A stretch of DNA of 64,000 nucleotides from Flavobacteriales bacterium (GCA_018335925.1 JAGXRF010000064.1:123831-187830); one strand, 5' to 3'. Shown: positions 10,259 through 20,951, numbered from the stretch's first letter. A program made the numbers and translations. The notes: generated by a model from the letters alone, not told the origin.

Positions 10259-10296
10259 TTCTTAAAATTTTACTGACAAACAACGTCAGGTGAAAA

Positions 10297-11289
10297 CTAG
10301 TCTTTATCTAATTTATATTTGGCTAAATCCATTCCGAAGTGAAGATTTTTAGCAGCAACTAATTCATCTAATTCGGTTAAAGACTTTTTACCAAAATTTC
10401 TAAACTTCATCAAATCATTTTTGTTGAAAGATACTAAGTCACCTAAAGTTTCTACTTCAGCAGCTTTTAAGCAATTAAGAGCACGTACTGACAAGTCCAT
10501 GTCTACCAACTTAGTTTTCAACAACTGACGCATGTGTAATGATTCCTCATCATAAGTTTCAGTTTGTGCGATTTCGTCTGCTTCCAAAGTAATTCTTTCG
10601 TCAGAGAAAAGCATAAAATGATGAATCAAAATTTTAGCAGCTTCTGTCAACGCATCTTTTGGAGCGATAGAACCATCTGTTTTGATTTCGAAAACTAATT
10701 TTTCGTAGTCAGTTTTTTGTTCTACACGGTAATTTTCAATCGCATATTTTACATTCTTAATTGGAGTGTAAATAGAATCGATGAAAATAGTTCCTAAAGA
10801 AGCATTGGCTTTTTTGTTTTCTTCAGCCGGCACATATCCTCTACCCTTTTCAATTGTTAATTCCATGTTGATTTGCACGTTAGCATCTAAGTTACAAATT
10901 AACAAGTCAGGATTTAACACTTGAAAGCCAGAGATGAATTTTTGGAAATCACCAGCAGTAATTTTCTCCATCCCTTGAAAAGATAGAGAAACTGTTTCAT
11001 TATCAATTTCGTCAATTTGACGTTTGAATCTCATCTCTTTCAGATTCAAGATAATTTCGGTAACATCTTCTACTACCCCTGCAATGGTGGTAAATTCATG
11101 ATCCACACCTTCAATTTTGATGGAGGTGATGGCATAACCTTCTAATGAAGATAACAAAACTCTGCGTAAAGCATTTCCCACAGTCAATCCATAACCAGGC
11201 TCCAAAGGTCTAAATTCGAATTTACCTTCGAAGTCCGTTGAATCGATCATGATTACTTTATCGGGCTTTTGAAAATTTAATATGGCCAT
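10297..11289 (-). CDS. rpoA: RNA polymerase alpha subunit
   Basis: 330 residues. The N-terminal domain (about 1-230) dimerises and starts polymerase assembly: [20 protein letters not shown] and [14 protein letters not shown] are hallmarks. A linker follows, then the C-terminal DNA/activator-contact domain from about 250, with [20 protein letters not shown] and [17 protein letters not shown]. It sits in its canonical place between rpsD and rplQ. Confidence 0.98.
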   Translation of the reverse strand: MAILNFQKPDKVIMIDSTDFEGKFEFRPLEPGYGLTVGNALRRVLLSSLEGYAITSIKIEGVDHEFTTIAGVVEDVTEIILNLKEMRFKRQIDEIDNETVSLSFQGMEKITAGDFQKFISGFQVLNPDLLICNLDANVQINMELTIEKGRGYVPAEENKKANASLGTIFIDSIYTPIKNVKYAIENYRVEQKTDYEKLVFEIKTDGSIAPKDALTEAAKILIHHFMLFSDERITLEADEIAQTETYDEESLHMRQLLKTKLVDMDLSVRALNCLKAAEVETLGDLVSFNKNDLMKFRNFGKKSLTELDELVAAKNLHFGMDLAKYKLDKD

Positions 11290-11311
11290 AATTTTAGATA
11301 GCTGTCAGTTA

Positions 11312-11917
11312 TTATTTATTGTACAACTCGACGATAAGTTGTTCCTTTATGTTTTCTGGAATTTGGATTCTTTGTGGAACGGAAACAAAAGTACCTTCTT
11401 TGGTTTCGTTATTAAAAGTCATCCATTCGTAAACAGTACTGTTTGAAGATAAAGAGTTGTTGATTACTTCTAATGATTTAGATTTTTCTCTTACTGCGAT
11501 TTTATCTCCAGGTTTTAAGTGGTAAGATGGAATGTTTACTACTTCACCATTTACGGTAATATGTCTGTGAGAAACCAATTGTCTAGCACCTCTTCTTGAA
11601 GGAGCAATACCCATTCTGTATACTACATTGTCTAAACGAGCTTCACACAATTGTAACAAAATTTCACCGGTAACTCCAGACATTGCAGAAGCTTTTTCGT
11701 ATAAGTTTCTGAATTGTTTTTCTAAAATACCGTAAGTGTATTTTGCTTTTTGTTTCTCCATTAACTGAACAGCATATTCAGATTTTTTACCTCTTTTTTT
11801 TGCTAATCCATGTTGTCCTGGAGGATAATTTCTTTTTTCAAATGCACGGTCTTCACCAAAAATGGCTTCCCCGAATTTTCTTGCAATTTTAGTTTTTGGA
11901 CCAGTATATCTTGCCAT
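11312..11917 (-). CDS. rpsD: 30S ribosomal protein S4
   Basis: 201 residues. It is a primary 16S rRNA binder that nucleates 30S assembly. The N-terminus [20 protein letters not shown] is the zinc-free type, and the S4 RNA-binding domain is visible ([30 protein letters not shown]). In many bacteria S4 is also the autoregulator of its operon. Here an 83-bp spacer containing a nested hairpin precedes rpsD, the natural place for such a site. Confidence 0.98.
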   Translation of the reverse strand: MARYTGPKTKIARKFGEAIFGEDRAFEKRNYPPGQHGLAKKRGKKSEYAVQLMEKQKAKYTYGILEKQFRNLYEKASAMSGVTGEILLQLCEARLDNVVYRMGIAPSRRGARQLVSHRHITVNGEVVNIPSYHLKPGDKIAVREKSKSLEVINNSLSSNSTVYEWMTFNNETKEGTFVSVPQRIQIPENIKEQLIVELYNK

Positions 11918-11930
11918 AAAAATAATATTA

Positions 11931-11984
11931 AAGGTTCCTGTTATGAATTCAGGTCGATATCCTTCGATAACGTGATAGAACCTT
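11931..11984 (-). ncRNA. Structured rpsD leader, candidate S4 autoregulatory site
   Basis: In the rpsK-rpsD spacer, AAGGTTC (11931-11937) pairs with GAACCTT (11978-11984), and GTTAT (11940-11944) pairs inside it with ATAAC (11967-11971). A small TCGA/TCGA hairpin (11955-11958 / 11964-11967) can compete with or extend the inner stem. The base pairing is seen directly. The link to S4 is inferred from position; I recall a candidate RNA motif named S4-Bacteroidia but cannot check that this matches it. Confidence 0.45.
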
Positions 11985-12000
11985 AGGTTACACTAATTAA

Positions 12001-12384
12001 TTATACTCTTCTTCTTTTTGGAGGTCTACATCCGTTGTGTGGAATTGGTGTTACGTCAATGATTTCAGTAACTTCGATACCACCATTGTGGATAGATCTG
12101 ATTGCAGATTCTCTACCGTTTCCTGGACCTTTAACGTAAACTTTTACTTTTTTCAAACCCGCTTCCAAAGCAACTTTTGAACAATCTTCTGCTGCCATTT
12201 GAGCTGCATAGGGAGTATTCTTTTTAGAACCTCTAAATCCCATTTTACCAGCAGATGACCACGAAATTACTTCTCCTTTTTTATTAGTAAGAGAAATAAT
12301 AATGTTGTTAAAAGTAGCATTGATATGAGCTTCTCCAGACGACTCAACGATTACTTTTCGTTTTTTTGTTGTTTGCTTAGCCAT
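12001..12384 (-). CDS. rpsK: 30S ribosomal protein S11
   Basis: 127 residues. It is a platform protein of the small subunit close to the E-site mRNA. Motifs: [52 protein letters not shown] and the basic end [12 protein letters not shown]. It lies 9 bp after rpsM in alpha-operon order. Confidence 0.98.
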   Translation of the reverse strand: MAKQTTKKRKVIVESSGEAHINATFNNIIISLTNKKGEVISWSSAGKMGFRGSKKNTPYAAQMAAEDCSKVALEAGLKKVKVYVKGPGNGRESAIRSIHNGGIEVTEIIDVTPIPHNGCRPPKRRRV

Positions 12385-12393
12385 ACTTATCTA

Positions 12394-12768
12394 TTATTTA
12401 GTTGCTTTTTTCTTGTTAGCAACAGTTTTTCTTTTACCTTTTCTTGTTCTTGAATTGTTTTTGGTTCTTTGACCTCTTAACGGAAGACCAGCTCTATGAC
12501 GGATACCTCTGTAACAACCAATATCCATCAAACGTTTGATGTGTAAGGAAGTTTCAGAACGTAATTCCCCTTCGATCTTGTAATAAGAAACTGCATCACG
12601 AATGGCTGCAATTTCATCATCGTTCCAATCTTGAACTTTTTTGTCGTGATTCACCTGAGCCTTATCTAAAATCTCAGCAGCTCTGCTATTACCTATTCCG
12701 AAGATATAGGTTAAAGCGATAACACCTCTTTTGTTTTTGGGTATGTCAACCCCTGATATTCTTGCCAT
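12394..12768 (-). CDS. rpsM: 30S ribosomal protein S13
   Basis: 124 residues. It is a head protein that contacts the large subunit and P-site tRNA. Motifs: [34 protein letters not shown], and the conserved [20 protein letters not shown], followed by a lysine-rich tail. Two bases separate its ATG from the rpmJ stop. Confidence 0.98.
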   Translation of the reverse strand: MARISGVDIPKNKRGVIALTYIFGIGNSRAAEILDKAQVNHDKKVQDWNDDEIAAIRDAVSYYKIEGELRSETSLHIKRLMDIGCYRGIRHRAGLPLRGQRTKNNSRTRKGKRKTVANKKKATK

Positions 12769-12770
12769 AA

Positions 12771-12887
12771 TTATCCTTGTCTTTGTTTAAATCTAGGATT
12801 CTTTTTGTTAATTACATATAAACGACCTTTTCTGCGTACAATTACACAGTCGGCACTTCTTTTCTTAACGGATGCTCTAACTTTCAT
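12771..12887 (-). CDS. rpmJ: 50S ribosomal protein L36, zinc-free form
   Basis: 38 residues, stop at 12771-12773, ATG at 12885-12887. It begins [14 protein letters not shown] and ends NPRFKQRQG, the classic L36 frame. The zinc-binding form has three Cys and one His; here only one Cys (C14) remains and the others are replaced, so it is the zinc-independent form. It starts 4 nt after the infA stop and precedes rpsM, its usual place. Confidence 0.95.
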   Translation of the reverse strand: MKVRASVKKRSADCVIVRRKGRLYVINKKNPRFKQRQG

Positions 12888-12891
12888 TTTT

Positions 12892-13107
12892 TTAGTATCT
12901 GTAGGTTATTCTTGCTTTACTTAAGTCATAAGGACTCATTTCTAATTTCACTCTATCCCCTGGTAACAATTTGATATAGTGCATACGCATTTTACCAGAG
13001 ATGTGAGCAATTACCACGTGACCATTTTCTAACTCCACGCGAAACATCGCATTGGATAATGATTCAATAATGGTTCCGTCTTGTTCTATTGCAGATTGTT
13101 TTGCCAT
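12892..13107 (-). CDS. infA: Translation initiation factor IF-1
   Basis: 71 residues, a single OB-fold (S1-like) protein that binds the A-site during initiation. Motifs: [40 protein letters not shown] and [20 protein letters not shown]. It is located between secY and rpmJ, as in other Bacteroidota. Confidence 0.97.
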   Translation of the reverse strand: MAKQSAIEQDGTIIESLSNAMFRVELENGHVVIAHISGKMRMHYIKLLPGDRVKLEMSPYDLSKARITYRY

Positions 13108-13118
13108 AATAAACTTAG

Positions 13119-14471
13119 TTAAGCTACTGCTTTTCTATTTTTACCAGTTTTCATCAACCCGTCATAATGTCTGTTCAACAAATAAGAATTTACTTGCTGA
13201 ATGGTATCGATTGCAACTCCAACCATGATCAACAAAGAAGTACCTCCGAAAAACATTGCCCAGTTTGGAGTGATACCCATCAAGTTCATGATAATTGCAG
13301 GAAACACTGCAATCAAAGCCAAGAACAAAGAACCAGGAAAAGTAATCAAAGACATTACTTTGTCTAAGAAATTTGAAGTTTCTTCTCCTGGACGAATTCC
13401 AGGAATAAAACCACCACTTCTTTTTAAATCGTCAGCCATTTTGTTTGTAGGAACTGTAATTGCAGTGTAGAAATAAGTGAATACAACAATCAACAAAGCA
13501 AAAACAATATTATATGCCAAGCCAAACATGTCGCTAAATGCAGCTGTAACCGATTGTGCATTGTCACTTGAAGAGAACATTGACAATCCAGCTAATGCAG
13601 CAGGAATAAACATGATTGCTTGAGCAAAAATAATAGGCATTACACCAGCAGAGTTTAAACGTAACGGGATAAACTGTCTGTTACCACCCATCAAATCTTG
13701 TTCAAATTCACCTCCTGCAGTTCTTCTGGCATATTGTACAGGTACCTTACGAACCGCCATGGTAAGTAAAATAGAAGCTACAATGATTAACAACCAGATA
13801 ATGATTTCGAAGATAAACAACATCGGACCACCATTATTTTGAGAAATGGTTGATACAAATTCTTGAACAATTGACTGAGGTAATCTGGCAATAATACCAA
13901 CCATGATCAATAATGAAATACCATTTCCTATTCCCTTATCTGTAATTTTTTCACCCAACCACATTGCAAATACAGTACCGGTGGTTAAAATCATTACAGA
14001 AGAAAATACGAATACAGAAGAGCTTATTTCCTGAGAAATTGCACTTGGAATTGATTTGTATAAATTAAAAATGTAACCAGGACCTTGCACTAAAGTGATT
14101 AAGATAGTTAACCAACGAGTAATCTGGTTGATTTTCTTTCTTCCACTTTCTCCTTCTTTTTGAAGTTTTTGCAAATATGGAATGGCAATTCCCATTAACT
14201 GCACCACAATAGATGCAGAAATATAGGGCATGATTCCTAATGCAAAAACAGAAGCTTGAGAAAAAGCACCTCCGGTAAACATATCTAACAAACCACCAAT
14301 CCCTTGTCCGGTTTGCGAAGCTAATCCTTCTAATTTATTGGCATCTACACCAGGAAGTGTTACTTGAGCACCAAAACGATACACCAAAAGTAACCCTAGG
14401 GTTACCATGATGCGATTCTTAAGCTCTTCGATTTTCCAGATGTTGGAGATAGATTCTATAAATTTTTTCAT
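13119..14471 (-). CDS. secY: Protein translocase subunit SecY
   Basis: 450 residues, the ten-helix core of the Sec protein-conducting channel in the inner membrane. Recognisable parts are the N-terminal helix and plug region ([37 protein letters not shown]), the cytosolic loop [24 protein letters not shown], and the C-terminal [15 protein letters not shown]. Six bases separate it from rplO. It works with SecE, encoded at 63241-63438 in the nusG cluster. Confidence 0.98.
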   Translation of the reverse strand: MKKFIESISNIWKIEELKNRIMVTLGLLLVYRFGAQVTLPGVDANKLEGLASQTGQGIGGLLDMFTGGAFSQASVFALGIMPYISASIVVQLMGIAIPYLQKLQKEGESGRKKINQITRWLTILITLVQGPGYIFNLYKSIPSAISQEISSSVFVFSSVMILTTGTVFAMWLGEKITDKGIGNGISLLIMVGIIARLPQSIVQEFVSTISQNNGGPMLFIFEIIIWLLIIVASILLTMAVRKVPVQYARRTAGGEFEQDLMGGNRQFIPLRLNSAGVMPIIFAQAIMFIPAALAGLSMFSSSDNAQSVTAAFSDMFGLAYNIVFALLIVVFTYFYTAITVPTNKMADDLKRSGGFIPGIRPGEETSNFLDKVMSLITFPGSLFLALIAVFPAIIMNLMGITPNWAMFFGGTSLLIMVGVAIDTIQQVNSYLLNRHYDGLMKTGKNRKAVA

Positions 14472-14477
14472 AACAAA

Positions 14478-14930
14478 TTATAAAGTGATTGCCTCACCAC
14501 CAGCAGCTTCAATAGCAGATTTAGCTGTAGCAGTAAATTTATTAGCGGTTACTTTTAACTTTGTTTTTAATTCGCCTCTACCTAAAATTTTGATTAAATC
14601 GTTCTTAGAAGCCAAACCAAAAGCAGCAAAATCATGCAAAGAAATAGTATCAGTTACTTTTCCAGCTTCCACTAAAGACTGTAAAGTATCTAAATTAACT
14701 CCTTGGTATGCTACTCGGTTAATGTTGTTAAATCCAAATTTAGGAACACGTCTTTGTAATGGCATTTGACCACCTTCAAAACCGATCTTTTTGGAATAAC
14801 CAGAACGAGATTTAGCTCCTTTGTGACCTCTTGAAGCAGTACCACCTTTACCAGAACCTTGACCTCTTCCTAGTCTTTTATTTTGGTTATGGGTAGAACC
14901 TGCAGCAGGTTGTAAATTACTTAAATCCAT
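14478..14930 (-). CDS. rplO: 50S ribosomal protein L15
   Basis: 150 residues. The glycine/arginine-rich N-terminal extension (KRLGRGQGSGKGGTASRGHK) and the globular C-terminal part (ILGRGELKTKLKVTANKFT) are typical. It sits between rpmD and secY in the spc operon, 14 bp after rpmD. Confidence 0.98.
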   Translation of the reverse strand: MDLSNLQPAAGSTHNQNKRLGRGQGSGKGGTASRGHKGAKSRSGYSKKIGFEGGQMPLQRRVPKFGFNNINRVAYQGVNLDTLQSLVEAGKVTDTISLHDFAAFGLASKNDLIKILGRGELKTKLKVTANKFTATAKSAIEAAGGEAITL

Positions 14931-14944
14931 TGTATGATAAGATT

Positions 14945-15124
14945 TTATTTAGTTTCCACAGAAACTAAGTGTTTAACTTTTTTAACCATTCCTAAGATAG
15001 CAGGGGTAGCATCGTGCTCCACAGCCTGACCTAATCTTCTCAAACCAAGGGATTCCAAAGTTCTCTTTTGAGTTTCTGGACACTTGATTTTACTTTTTGT
15101 TTGTGTTACAATTATTTTTGACAT
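14945..15124 (-). CDS. rpmD: 50S ribosomal protein L30
   Basis: 59 residues, stop at 14945-14947 and ATG at 15122-15124. It starts MSKIIVTQTKSKIKCPETQK; the conserved TLESLGLRRLGQAVEHD and GMVKKVKHLVSVE identify L30. It is located exactly where the spc operon has rpmD, between rpsE and rplO. Confidence 0.95.
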   Translation of the reverse strand: MSKIIVTQTKSKIKCPETQKRTLESLGLRRLGQAVEHDATPAILGMVKKVKHLVSVETK

Positions 15125-15135
15125 CTCGAATGTTA

Positions 15136-15660
15136 TTAACCTTTAAACACTTTATCTAAAGAAATTCCACGTTGCTTAGCAACCGTAGCTGCACTTCTCA
15201 TTTGTAACAAAGCATCAAAAGTTGCTTTTACCACATTGTGAGGGTTACTAGAACCTTGAGACTTCGACAATACATCGTGTACCCCTACTGATTCTAAAAC
15301 CGCACGTACAGCACCACCAGCAATTACTCCGGTACCGTGAGATGCAGGCATTAAAAATACTCTTGCACCACCAAATTTACCTTTTTGCTCATGAGGAACA
15401 GAGTGACCACTTAAGGGAACTCTAACTAAGTTTTTCTTAGCATCTTCTACAGCTTTAGCAATAGCTTCAGATACATCCTTAGATTTTCCTAAACCATGAC
15501 CAACCACACCGTGCTCATCACCAACCACAACAATAGCAGAAAAACCGAAAGCTCTACCACCTTTTGTTACTTTAGTTACACGATTTACACTTACCAAACG
15601 GTCTTTTAATTCTAAACCACTTGGTTTAACGATTTCTACGTTTCTGTATTTCTGATACAT
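15136..15660 (-). CDS. rpsE: 30S ribosomal protein S5
   Basis: 174 residues. It acts in decoding fidelity and mRNA unwinding at the entry channel. It contains the dsRBD-like S5 N-domain ([34 protein letters not shown]) and the C-domain ([32 protein letters not shown]). It is 5 bp after rplR. Confidence 0.98.
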   Translation of the reverse strand: MYQKYRNVEIVKPSGLELKDRLVSVNRVTKVTKGGRAFGFSAIVVVGDEHGVVGHGLGKSKDVSEAIAKAVEDAKKNLVRVPLSGHSVPHEQKGKFGGARVFLMPASHGTGVIAGGAVRAVLESVGVHDVLSKSQGSSNPHNVVKATFDALLQMRSAATVAKQRGISLDKVFKG

Positions 15661-15665
15661 GATTC

Positions 15666-16019
15666 TTAAAATTTAAGTCCTGCAGATCTTGCTCCTTCTG
15701 CTAATGATTTTACACGTCCGTGATATAAATATCCATTTCTGTCAAATGCAACTTCTGCAATACCTGCTTTCGTAGCTTTTTCAGCAATAGCTTTACCAAC
15801 TCCAGCTGCAATTTCAATTGGAGTACCAGTAACTTTAAAATCTTTATCTCTAGATGAGCATGCTAAAATAGTAATTCCTTGCACGTCGTCAATTAATTGA
15901 GCGTAGATTTCTTTATTACTTCTAAATACAGACAATCTTGGTTTGGTAGCAGTACCAGTAACAATTTTGCGAATTCTGTATTTAATTCTTTGTCTTCTTT
16001 CCGATTTTGTTAATGACAT
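15666..16019 (-). CDS. rplR: 50S ribosomal protein L18
   Basis: 117 residues, a 5S rRNA-binding protein of the central protuberance. Motifs: [33 protein letters not shown], and the C-terminal [20 protein letters not shown]. It occupies its standard position between rplF and rpsE. Confidence 0.98.
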   Translation of the reverse strand: MSLTKSERRQRIKYRIRKIVTGTATKPRLSVFRSNKEIYAQLIDDVQGITILACSSRDKDFKVTGTPIEIAAGVGKAIAEKATKAGIAEVAFDRNGYLYHGRVKSLAEGARSAGLKF

Positions 16020-16030
16020 AATCTTAAATT

Positions 16031-16573
16031 TTATGCGGATTTACCAGCTTTTCTTCTTAATACTTCACCAACAAATTTCACCCCTTTACCTTTGTAAGGC
16101 TCTGGTTTTCTGAAACCTCTAATCTTAGCAGTTACCTGTCCAAGCAATTGTTTGTCGTGTGAGGTTAACTTAACGATAGGGTTTTTACCTTTTTCACTAA
16201 TCGTTTCCACTTTTACTTCATCAGCAATCTCTAAAACGATGTTGTGAGAATAACCTAAAGCCAAATCTAATTTTTGACCTTGGTTTGATGCTCTGTAACC
16301 TACCCCTACCAACTCTAATTCGTTAGTAAAACCTGTAGATACACCTACAACCATATTGTTAATCAAAGCTCGGTATAAACCGTGTTTAGCTCTGTGATCT
16401 TTGTGGTCTGATGGTCTGTCAAATGTAATGACACCATCTTCCATAGTGATGGTTACATCACTAAATTCTTGAGAAAGTTCTCCAAGTTTTCCTTTTACTG
16501 TTACCACTCCTTCTTTGATATCAACCGTTACTCCGGCAGGAACTGTGATAGGATTTTTACCAATTCTTGACAT
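16031..16573 (-). CDS. rplF: 50S ribosomal protein L6
   Basis: 180 residues with two copies of the L6 fold. Motifs: [47 protein letters not shown], and the signature [12 protein letters not shown]. It binds near the sarcin-ricin loop region. Confidence 0.98.
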   Translation of the reverse strand: MSRIGKNPITVPAGVTVDIKEGVVTVKGKLGELSQEFSDVTITMEDGVITFDRPSDHKDHRAKHGLYRALINNMVVGVSTGFTNELELVGVGYRASNQGQKLDLALGYSHNIVLEIADEVKVETISEKGKNPIVKLTSHDKQLLGQVTAKIRGFRKPEPYKGKGVKFVGEVLRRKAGKSA

Positions 16574-16591
16574 AATTTCTGTCTTTAAATA

Positions 16592-16990
16592 TTAGTATAC
16601 GTAACAAATTACTTCACCACCTACATTTAATTGTTTTGCTTGCTTTCCGGTCATTAAACCTTTAGAAGTAGAAACAATTGCAATACCCAAACCATTTAAG
16701 ATTCTTGGTAAATTAGCAGAAGAAGCATACTTACGTAAACCTGGTTTACTAATTCTTTGAATATCTTTGATAACAGACTCTCTGGTCTCTTTATCATATT
16801 TAAGAGCAATTTTGATGGTACCTTGTACAGTACTCTCTTCAAATTTGTAGCTTAAAATATACCCTTGGTCAAAAAGAATCTTAGTGATTTCTTTTTTCAT
16901 GTTAGAAGCAGGGATTTCTACTACTTTTTTGTTTGCTCTAACAGCATTACGGATTCTTGTTAAAAAATCTGCGATTGGATCTGTATACAT
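16592..16990 (-). CDS. rpsH: 30S ribosomal protein S8
   Basis: 132 residues. It binds helix 21 of 16S rRNA and in E. coli represses the spc operon. [16 protein letters not shown] starts the protein; the C-terminal signature [20 protein letters not shown] is present. A 72-bp spacer with a possible hairpin precedes it, a large gap for this tightly packed operon. Confidence 0.98.
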   Translation of the reverse strand: MYTDPIADFLTRIRNAVRANKKVVEIPASNMKKEITKILFDQGYILSYKFEESTVQGTIKIALKYDKETRESVIKDIQRISKPGLRKYASSANLPRILNGLGIAIVSTSKGLMTGKQAKQLNVGGEVICYVY

Positions 16991-17011
16991 ATTTGTGGTT
17001 GTTGCGGTTAT

Positions 17012-17042
17012 GGTTTTCTAATACTACTATGGTAATAGAACC
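17012..17042 (-). other. Possible hairpin in the rpsN-rpsH spacer
   Basis: GGTT (17012-17015) can pair with AACC (17039-17042), and CTAATAC (17018-17024) with GTAATAG (17032-17038), one mismatch, around a 7-nt loop. There is no T-run, so it is not a terminator. It could be a ribosomal-protein binding site in front of rpsH; that is inference. Confidence 0.35.
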
Positions 17043-17062
17043 TTTAACCAATTAAAATTAAA

Positions 17063-17332
17063 TTACCAACTAGCTTTCTTTACCCCAGGAATTAAACCTT
17101 GGTTAGCCATTTCACGGAAAGTTACACGCGAAATACCAAACTGTCTCATGTACCCTCTTGGTCTACCGGTTAATTTACAACGATTGTGTAAACGAACTGG
17201 TGAAGCATTTTTTGGAAGTTTTTGCAATGCTTCAAATTCTCCAGCTTCTTTTAAAGCTTTTCTTTTTTCAGCATACTTTTCTACCAATTTTTGTCTTTTC
17301 ACCTCACGGGCTTTCATTGATTCTTTAGCCAT
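17063..17332 (-). CDS. rpsN: 30S ribosomal protein S14, zinc-free form
   Basis: 89 residues, the medium-length form without the C-x2-C...C-x2-C zinc ribbon; only one Cys remains in [18 protein letters not shown]. The C-terminal [18 protein letters not shown] is diagnostic. It is located between rplE and rpsH. Confidence 0.98.
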   Translation of the reverse strand: MAKESMKAREVKRQKLVEKYAEKRKALKEAGEFEALQKLPKNASPVRLHNRCKLTGRPRGYMRQFGISRVTFREMANQGLIPGVKKASW

Positions 17333-17337
17333 ATCTC

Positions 17338-17889
17338 TTAATTCTTTTTAAAGGGTAAACCTAATTCAGCTAATAATGATTTTGCTTCTTTGTCAGTAGC
17401 AGCAGTGGTTACAAAAGTAATATCCATCCCAGAGATTTTATTTACTTTATCAATGTCAATTTCAGGGAAAATGATTTGTTCTGTAACACCTAAGTTGTAG
17501 TTACCTCTACCGTCAAAACCAGAAGCTTTGATACCGTTAAAATCTCTTACACGTGGTAAAGAAGCTGTGATCAATCTGTCTAAGAATTCATACATTCTTT
17601 CTCCACGTAAAGTTACTTTAGCACCAATTGGCATACCTTTTCTCAATTTAAAAGAAGCAACGTCTTTTTTAGAAATGGTAGCAACGGCTTTTTGCCCGGT
17701 AATTTTAGTTAACTCGTCTACTGCATATTCTACTAATTTCTTGTCAGAAACAGCAGCTCCAACACCTCTACTCAATACAATTTTTTCCAATTTTGGAACT
17801 TGCATGATGTTTTTGTAACCAAACTCTTCTCTTAAAGCTGGGATTACTCTTTCGGTGTATTCTTGTTTTAGTCTAGGAATATATGCCAT
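17338..17889 (-). CDS. rplE: 50S ribosomal protein L5
   Basis: 183 residues. It binds 5S rRNA and contacts P-site tRNA. Motifs: [50 protein letters not shown], and [16 protein letters not shown]. It starts 2 bp after rplX ends. Confidence 0.98.
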   Translation of the reverse strand: MAYIPRLKQEYTERVIPALREEFGYKNIMQVPKLEKIVLSRGVGAAVSDKKLVEYAVDELTKITGQKAVATISKKDVASFKLRKGMPIGAKVTLRGERMYEFLDRLITASLPRVRDFNGIKASGFDGRGNYNLGVTEQIIFPEIDIDKVNKISGMDITFVTTAATDKEAKSLLAELGLPFKKN

Positions 17890-17891
17890 AA

Positions 17892-18206
17892 CTATAATAC
17901 TTGATTAGATTTTTTAGAGATTCTCACTTTTTTGTCTCCTTCTACTTTAAAACCAACTCTGGTTGCTTTTTTAGTCTTTGGATCAATCAAAGACAAGTTA
18001 GAAACATGGAAAGGAGCCTCTTTTTTAATAATTCCTCCTTGAGGATTTTTAGCATTAGGCTTGGTGTGTACCGAAACCATGTTGATACCTTCAACAATTG
18101 CTTTGTTTGCATCAGGGAAAACACGCAATACTTTACCTTCAGAACCTTTGTGGTCTCCAGCAATTACTACTACGTTGTCACCTGTTTTAATGTGTAATTT
18201 TGCCAT
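17892..18206 (-). CDS. rplX: 50S ribosomal protein L24
   Basis: 104 residues with an N-terminal KOW motif ([20 protein letters not shown]). The conserved [19 protein letters not shown] and the later [16 protein letters not shown] complete the L24 fold. It is an early large-subunit assembly protein. Confidence 0.97.
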   Translation of the reverse strand: MAKLHIKTGDNVVVIAGDHKGSEGKVLRVFPDANKAIVEGINMVSVHTKPNAKNPQGGIIKKEAPFHVSNLSLIDPKTKKATRVGFKVEGDKKVRISKKSNQVL

Positions 18207-18218
18207 CTTGATAAGATA

Positions 18219-18587
18219 TTAAAGCACTTCAGGTGCTAATGAAACAATTTTCATGAATTGTTTTTCACGAAGTTCTCTTGCAACAGGACCGAATACACGA
18301 GTCCCTCTCATTTCACCTGCAGCGTTCAAAAGAACACAAGCATTATCGTCAAAACGGATATAAGATCCATCAGCTCTACGTACTTCTTTTTTAGTACGAA
18401 CTACTACTGCAGTAGAAACTGCACCTTTTTTCACGTTACCGTTTGGAGTTGCGTCTTTGATAGAAACTACAATTTTATCTCCAACAGAGGCGTATCTTCT
18501 ACCAGTACCTCCTAAAACACGAATGGTCAAAACTTCTTTTGCTCCTGTGTTATCTGCTACTTTAAGTCTAGATTCTTGTTGTACCAT
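18219..18587 (-). CDS. rplN: 50S ribosomal protein L14
   Basis: 122 residues, the standard length. [20 protein letters not shown] starts the protein; [20 protein letters not shown] and [20 protein letters not shown] are signature segments. It lies at the subunit interface and forms intersubunit bridges with 16S rRNA. Confidence 0.98.
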   Translation of the reverse strand: MVQQESRLKVADNTGAKEVLTIRVLGGTGRRYASVGDKIVVSIKDATPNGNVKKGAVSTAVVVRTKKEVRRADGSYIRFDDNACVLLNAAGEMRGTRVFGPVARELREKQFMKIVSLAPEVL

Positions 18588-18589
18588 GA

Positions 18590-18847
18590 TTATTTAGCTC
18601 TATCAATGATTTCTACTAATCTCCAACACTTAGTTTTGCTAAGTGGTCTTGTTTCCATAATACGAACGGTATCGCCAATATTACAGTCATTCTTCTCATC
18701 GTGTGCAACATATTTTTTTGTTTTTAACACGAATTTACCATAAAGGGGGTGTTTTACTCTTCTGGTTTCAGACACCACAATGGATTTCTCCATTTTGTTG
18801 CTGGTTACCACCCCAATTCTCTCTTTTCTTAAGTTTCTTTTTTCCAT
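18590..18847 (-). CDS. rpsQ: 30S ribosomal protein S17
   Basis: 85 residues, an OB-fold protein that binds the 5' domain of 16S rRNA. Motifs: [38 protein letters not shown] and the signature [20 protein letters not shown]. It is 2 bp upstream of rplN. Confidence 0.98.
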   Translation of the reverse strand: MEKRNLRKERIGVVTSNKMEKSIVVSETRRVKHPLYGKFVLKTKKYVAHDEKNDCNIGDTVRIMETRPLSKTKCWRLVEIIDRAK

Positions 18848-18858
18848 CTTTCAACAGA

Positions 18859-19056
18859 TTACGCGGTTTGTAAATCTCTTTTGCTAAGTTCTGTTGCAAT
18901 TCTAGCAATGGAACGTCTCATCAATCTAATCTGTAAAGGATTTTGGATTGGAGATATTGCATGAGACATGGTTAATTGTTGGTAAGCACTTTTCATCTCA
19001 CCTAACTTTGCTTGTAACTCAGCTGTAGAAAGACTATTGATTTCTGATTGTTTCAT
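18859..19056 (-). CDS. rpmC: 50S ribosomal protein L29
   Basis: 65 residues, a two-helix hairpin near the exit tunnel. MKQSEINSLSTAELQAKLGE starts it; the C-terminal RLMRRSIARIATELSKR is the signature helix. It lies between rplP and rpsQ. Confidence 0.97.
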   Translation of the reverse strand: MKQSEINSLSTAELQAKLGEMKSAYQQLTMSHAISPIQNPLQIRLMRRSIARIATELSKRDLQTA

Positions 19057-19067
19057 AATACTAAGTT

Positions 19068-19487
19068 TTAAGCTTCAAAATCTCTAGCTACGACGAATTT
19101 AGTTTTTACAGGTAATTTTTGAGCTGCCAAACGCAATGCTTCTTTTGCAACGTCTAATGGCACTCCACCTACTTCAAACATAATTCTTCCGGGTTTAACA
19201 ACAGCTGCCCAATATTCAACGGCACCTTTACCTTTACCCATACGTACCTCAAGAGGCTTTTTAGTGATTGGTTTATCTGGGAAAATTTTGATCCATAATT
19301 GACCCTCTCTTTTCATAAAACGAGTTGCAGCGATACGTGCAGCTTCAATTTGTCGAGAAGTCAAAAATGCTGAATCTAAAGATTTGATACCAAACATCCC
19401 ATTGGAAAGGGTGTGTCCTCTTTGCGAGTCCCCTTTCATTCTACCTTTCTGTACCTTGCGGTATTTTGTTCTTTTAGGTTGTAACAT
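19068..19487 (-). CDS. rplP: 50S ribosomal protein L16
   Basis: 139 residues. It contacts A-site tRNA and organises the peptidyl-transferase region. [30 protein letters not shown] segment, and the signature [20 protein letters not shown] are visible. Confidence 0.98.
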   Translation of the reverse strand: MLQPKRTKYRKVQKGRMKGDSQRGHTLSNGMFGIKSLDSAFLTSRQIEAARIAATRFMKREGQLWIKIFPDKPITKKPLEVRMGKGKGAVEYWAAVVKPGRIMFEVGGVPLDVAKEALRLAAQKLPVKTKFVVARDFEA

Positions 19488-19507
19488 TTTTTTTCAATTT
19501 AAAAAAA

Positions 19508-20248
19508 TTACTTTCTTTTACGAGCTCCACCTCTGTTGTTACCTCCTTTATTAGGAGCAGCAGCGGTTCTGCCTTGTGAAGATTGTTTTTTGTCCATTCC
19601 TACTAAAGGAGAAAGATCTCTTTTACCATACACTTCACCTTTCATGATCCATACTTTGATACCCATTCTACCATAAGTAGTGTGAGCTTCAGCCAAAGCA
19701 TAGTCCACATCAGCTCTGAAAGTAGATAGCGGAATACGTCCCTCTTTGAACATTTCTGAACGTGCCATTTCCGCACCATTCAAACGACCAGAAATCATTA
19801 CTTTGATTCCTTCAGCATTCATACGCATTGCAGCCGCAATTGCCATTTTTATGGCTCTTCTGTATGAAATTCTGCTCTCAATTTGACGAGCAATACTGGT
19901 AGCTACTAAGTAAGCATCTAACTCAGGACGTTTGATTTCAAAAATGTTAATTTGGATTTCCTTGTCAGTAATTTTCTTTAATTCCTCTTTTAACTTGTCT
20001 ACCTCCTGACCTGCTTTACCAATAATGATACCTGGACGAGCAGTGGTGATAGTAACGGTTACAAGTTTTAAAGTTCTTTCGATAATTACTTTAGAAACAC
20101 TAGCTTTCGATAAACGTGCATGGATGTACTTACGGATTTTGTGATCCTCGGCAATTTTATCACCGTAATCATTTCCACCATACCAGTTTGAATCCCATCC
20201 TCTAATAATTCCGAGGCGATTTCCGATTGGATTAGTCTTTTGTCCCAT
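19508..20248 (-). CDS. rpsC: 30S ribosomal protein S3
   Basis: 246 residues. The N-terminal KH domain has the GxxG loop in [20 protein letters not shown]. The C-domain shows [20 protein letters not shown] and the signature for the mRNA-entry helicase site. A low-complexity Gly/Arg/Lys tail ([12 protein letters not shown]) ends the protein. Confidence 0.98.
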   Translation of the reverse strand: MGQKTNPIGNRLGIIRGWDSNWYGGNDYGDKIAEDHKIRKYIHARLSKASVSKVIIERTLKLVTVTITTARPGIIIGKAGQEVDKLKEELKKITDKEIQINIFEIKRPELDAYLVATSIARQIESRISYRRAIKMAIAAAMRMNAEGIKVMISGRLNGAEMARSEMFKEGRIPLSTFRADVDYALAEAHTTYGRMGIKVWIMKGEVYGKRDLSPLVGMDKKQSSQGRTAAAPNKGGNNRGGARKRK

Positions 20249-20253
20249 ACTAT

Positions 20254-20667
20254 TTACGAATTGCTTAGTGTGTTATTACTTGCTCCTAATACGATAGTTA
20301 CGTGGTTAGAGCGTTTTCTGATTCTGTGTGCACGACCTTGTGGAGCTGGTCTTAATCTTTTCAACATTGCTCCACCGTCTACTTTGATTTCTTTTACGAA
20401 TAAACCTGCTTCTTCTAAATCACCCTCAGTATTTTTTTGTTGCCAATTGTTGATGGCAGACAATAATAGTTTTTCTAGTTTTTTAGAAGCTTCTTTTTGG
20501 CTAAAACGCAAAATATTTAAAGCTTTATCAATCTTCTCGCCTCTCACTAAGTCAGCAACTAAACGCATTTTTCTTGGTGATGTAGGACAGTTATTTAACT
20601 TAGCAAAGGCTAAACTCTTATTAGCTTCTTTGATTTGCTCTGCTCTTTCTCTTTTACGAACTCCCAT
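20254..20667 (-). CDS. rplV: 50S ribosomal protein L22
   Basis: 137 residues. The globular domain ([20 protein letters not shown]) and beta-hairpin that lines the exit tunnel ([20 protein letters not shown], then [12 protein letters not shown]) are intact; macrolide-resistance positions in the hairpin show no deletion. Confidence 0.98.
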   Translation of the reverse strand: MGVRKRERAEQIKEANKSLAFAKLNNCPTSPRKMRLVADLVRGEKIDKALNILRFSQKEASKKLEKLLLSAINNWQQKNTEGDLEEAGLFVKEIKVDGGAMLKRLRPAPQGRAHRIRKRSNHVTIVLGASNNTLSNS

Positions 20668-20672
20668 AGCTA

Positions 20673-20951
20673 TTATTTTTTACCTTTGTTTTTAGCTCCA
20701 GCGTGACCTCTAAAAGATCTGGTTGGAGAAAACTCACCTAATTTATGACCTACCATGTTTTCGGTTACGTAAACAGGTACAAACTGACGACCATTGTGAA
20801 CAGCAATAGTTTGACCAACAAAGTCAGGCGTAATCATTGAAGCTCGAGACCAAGTCTTGATTACATTTTTGTTACCTTTCTCAACATTGTCAAGAACTTT
20901 TTTCTCTAATTTATAGTGAACGAATGGTCCTTTTTTTAACGAACGTGCCAT
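20673..20951 (-). CDS. rpsS: 30S ribosomal protein S19
   Basis: 92 residues, a small-subunit head protein. [19 protein letters not shown] starts it; [20 protein letters not shown] and [17 protein letters not shown] are the signature. Confidence 0.98.
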   Translation of the reverse strand: MARSLKKGPFVHYKLEKKVLDNVEKGNKNVIKTWSRASMITPDFVGQTIAVHNGRQFVPVYVTENMVGHKLGEFSPTRSFRGHAGAKNKGKK

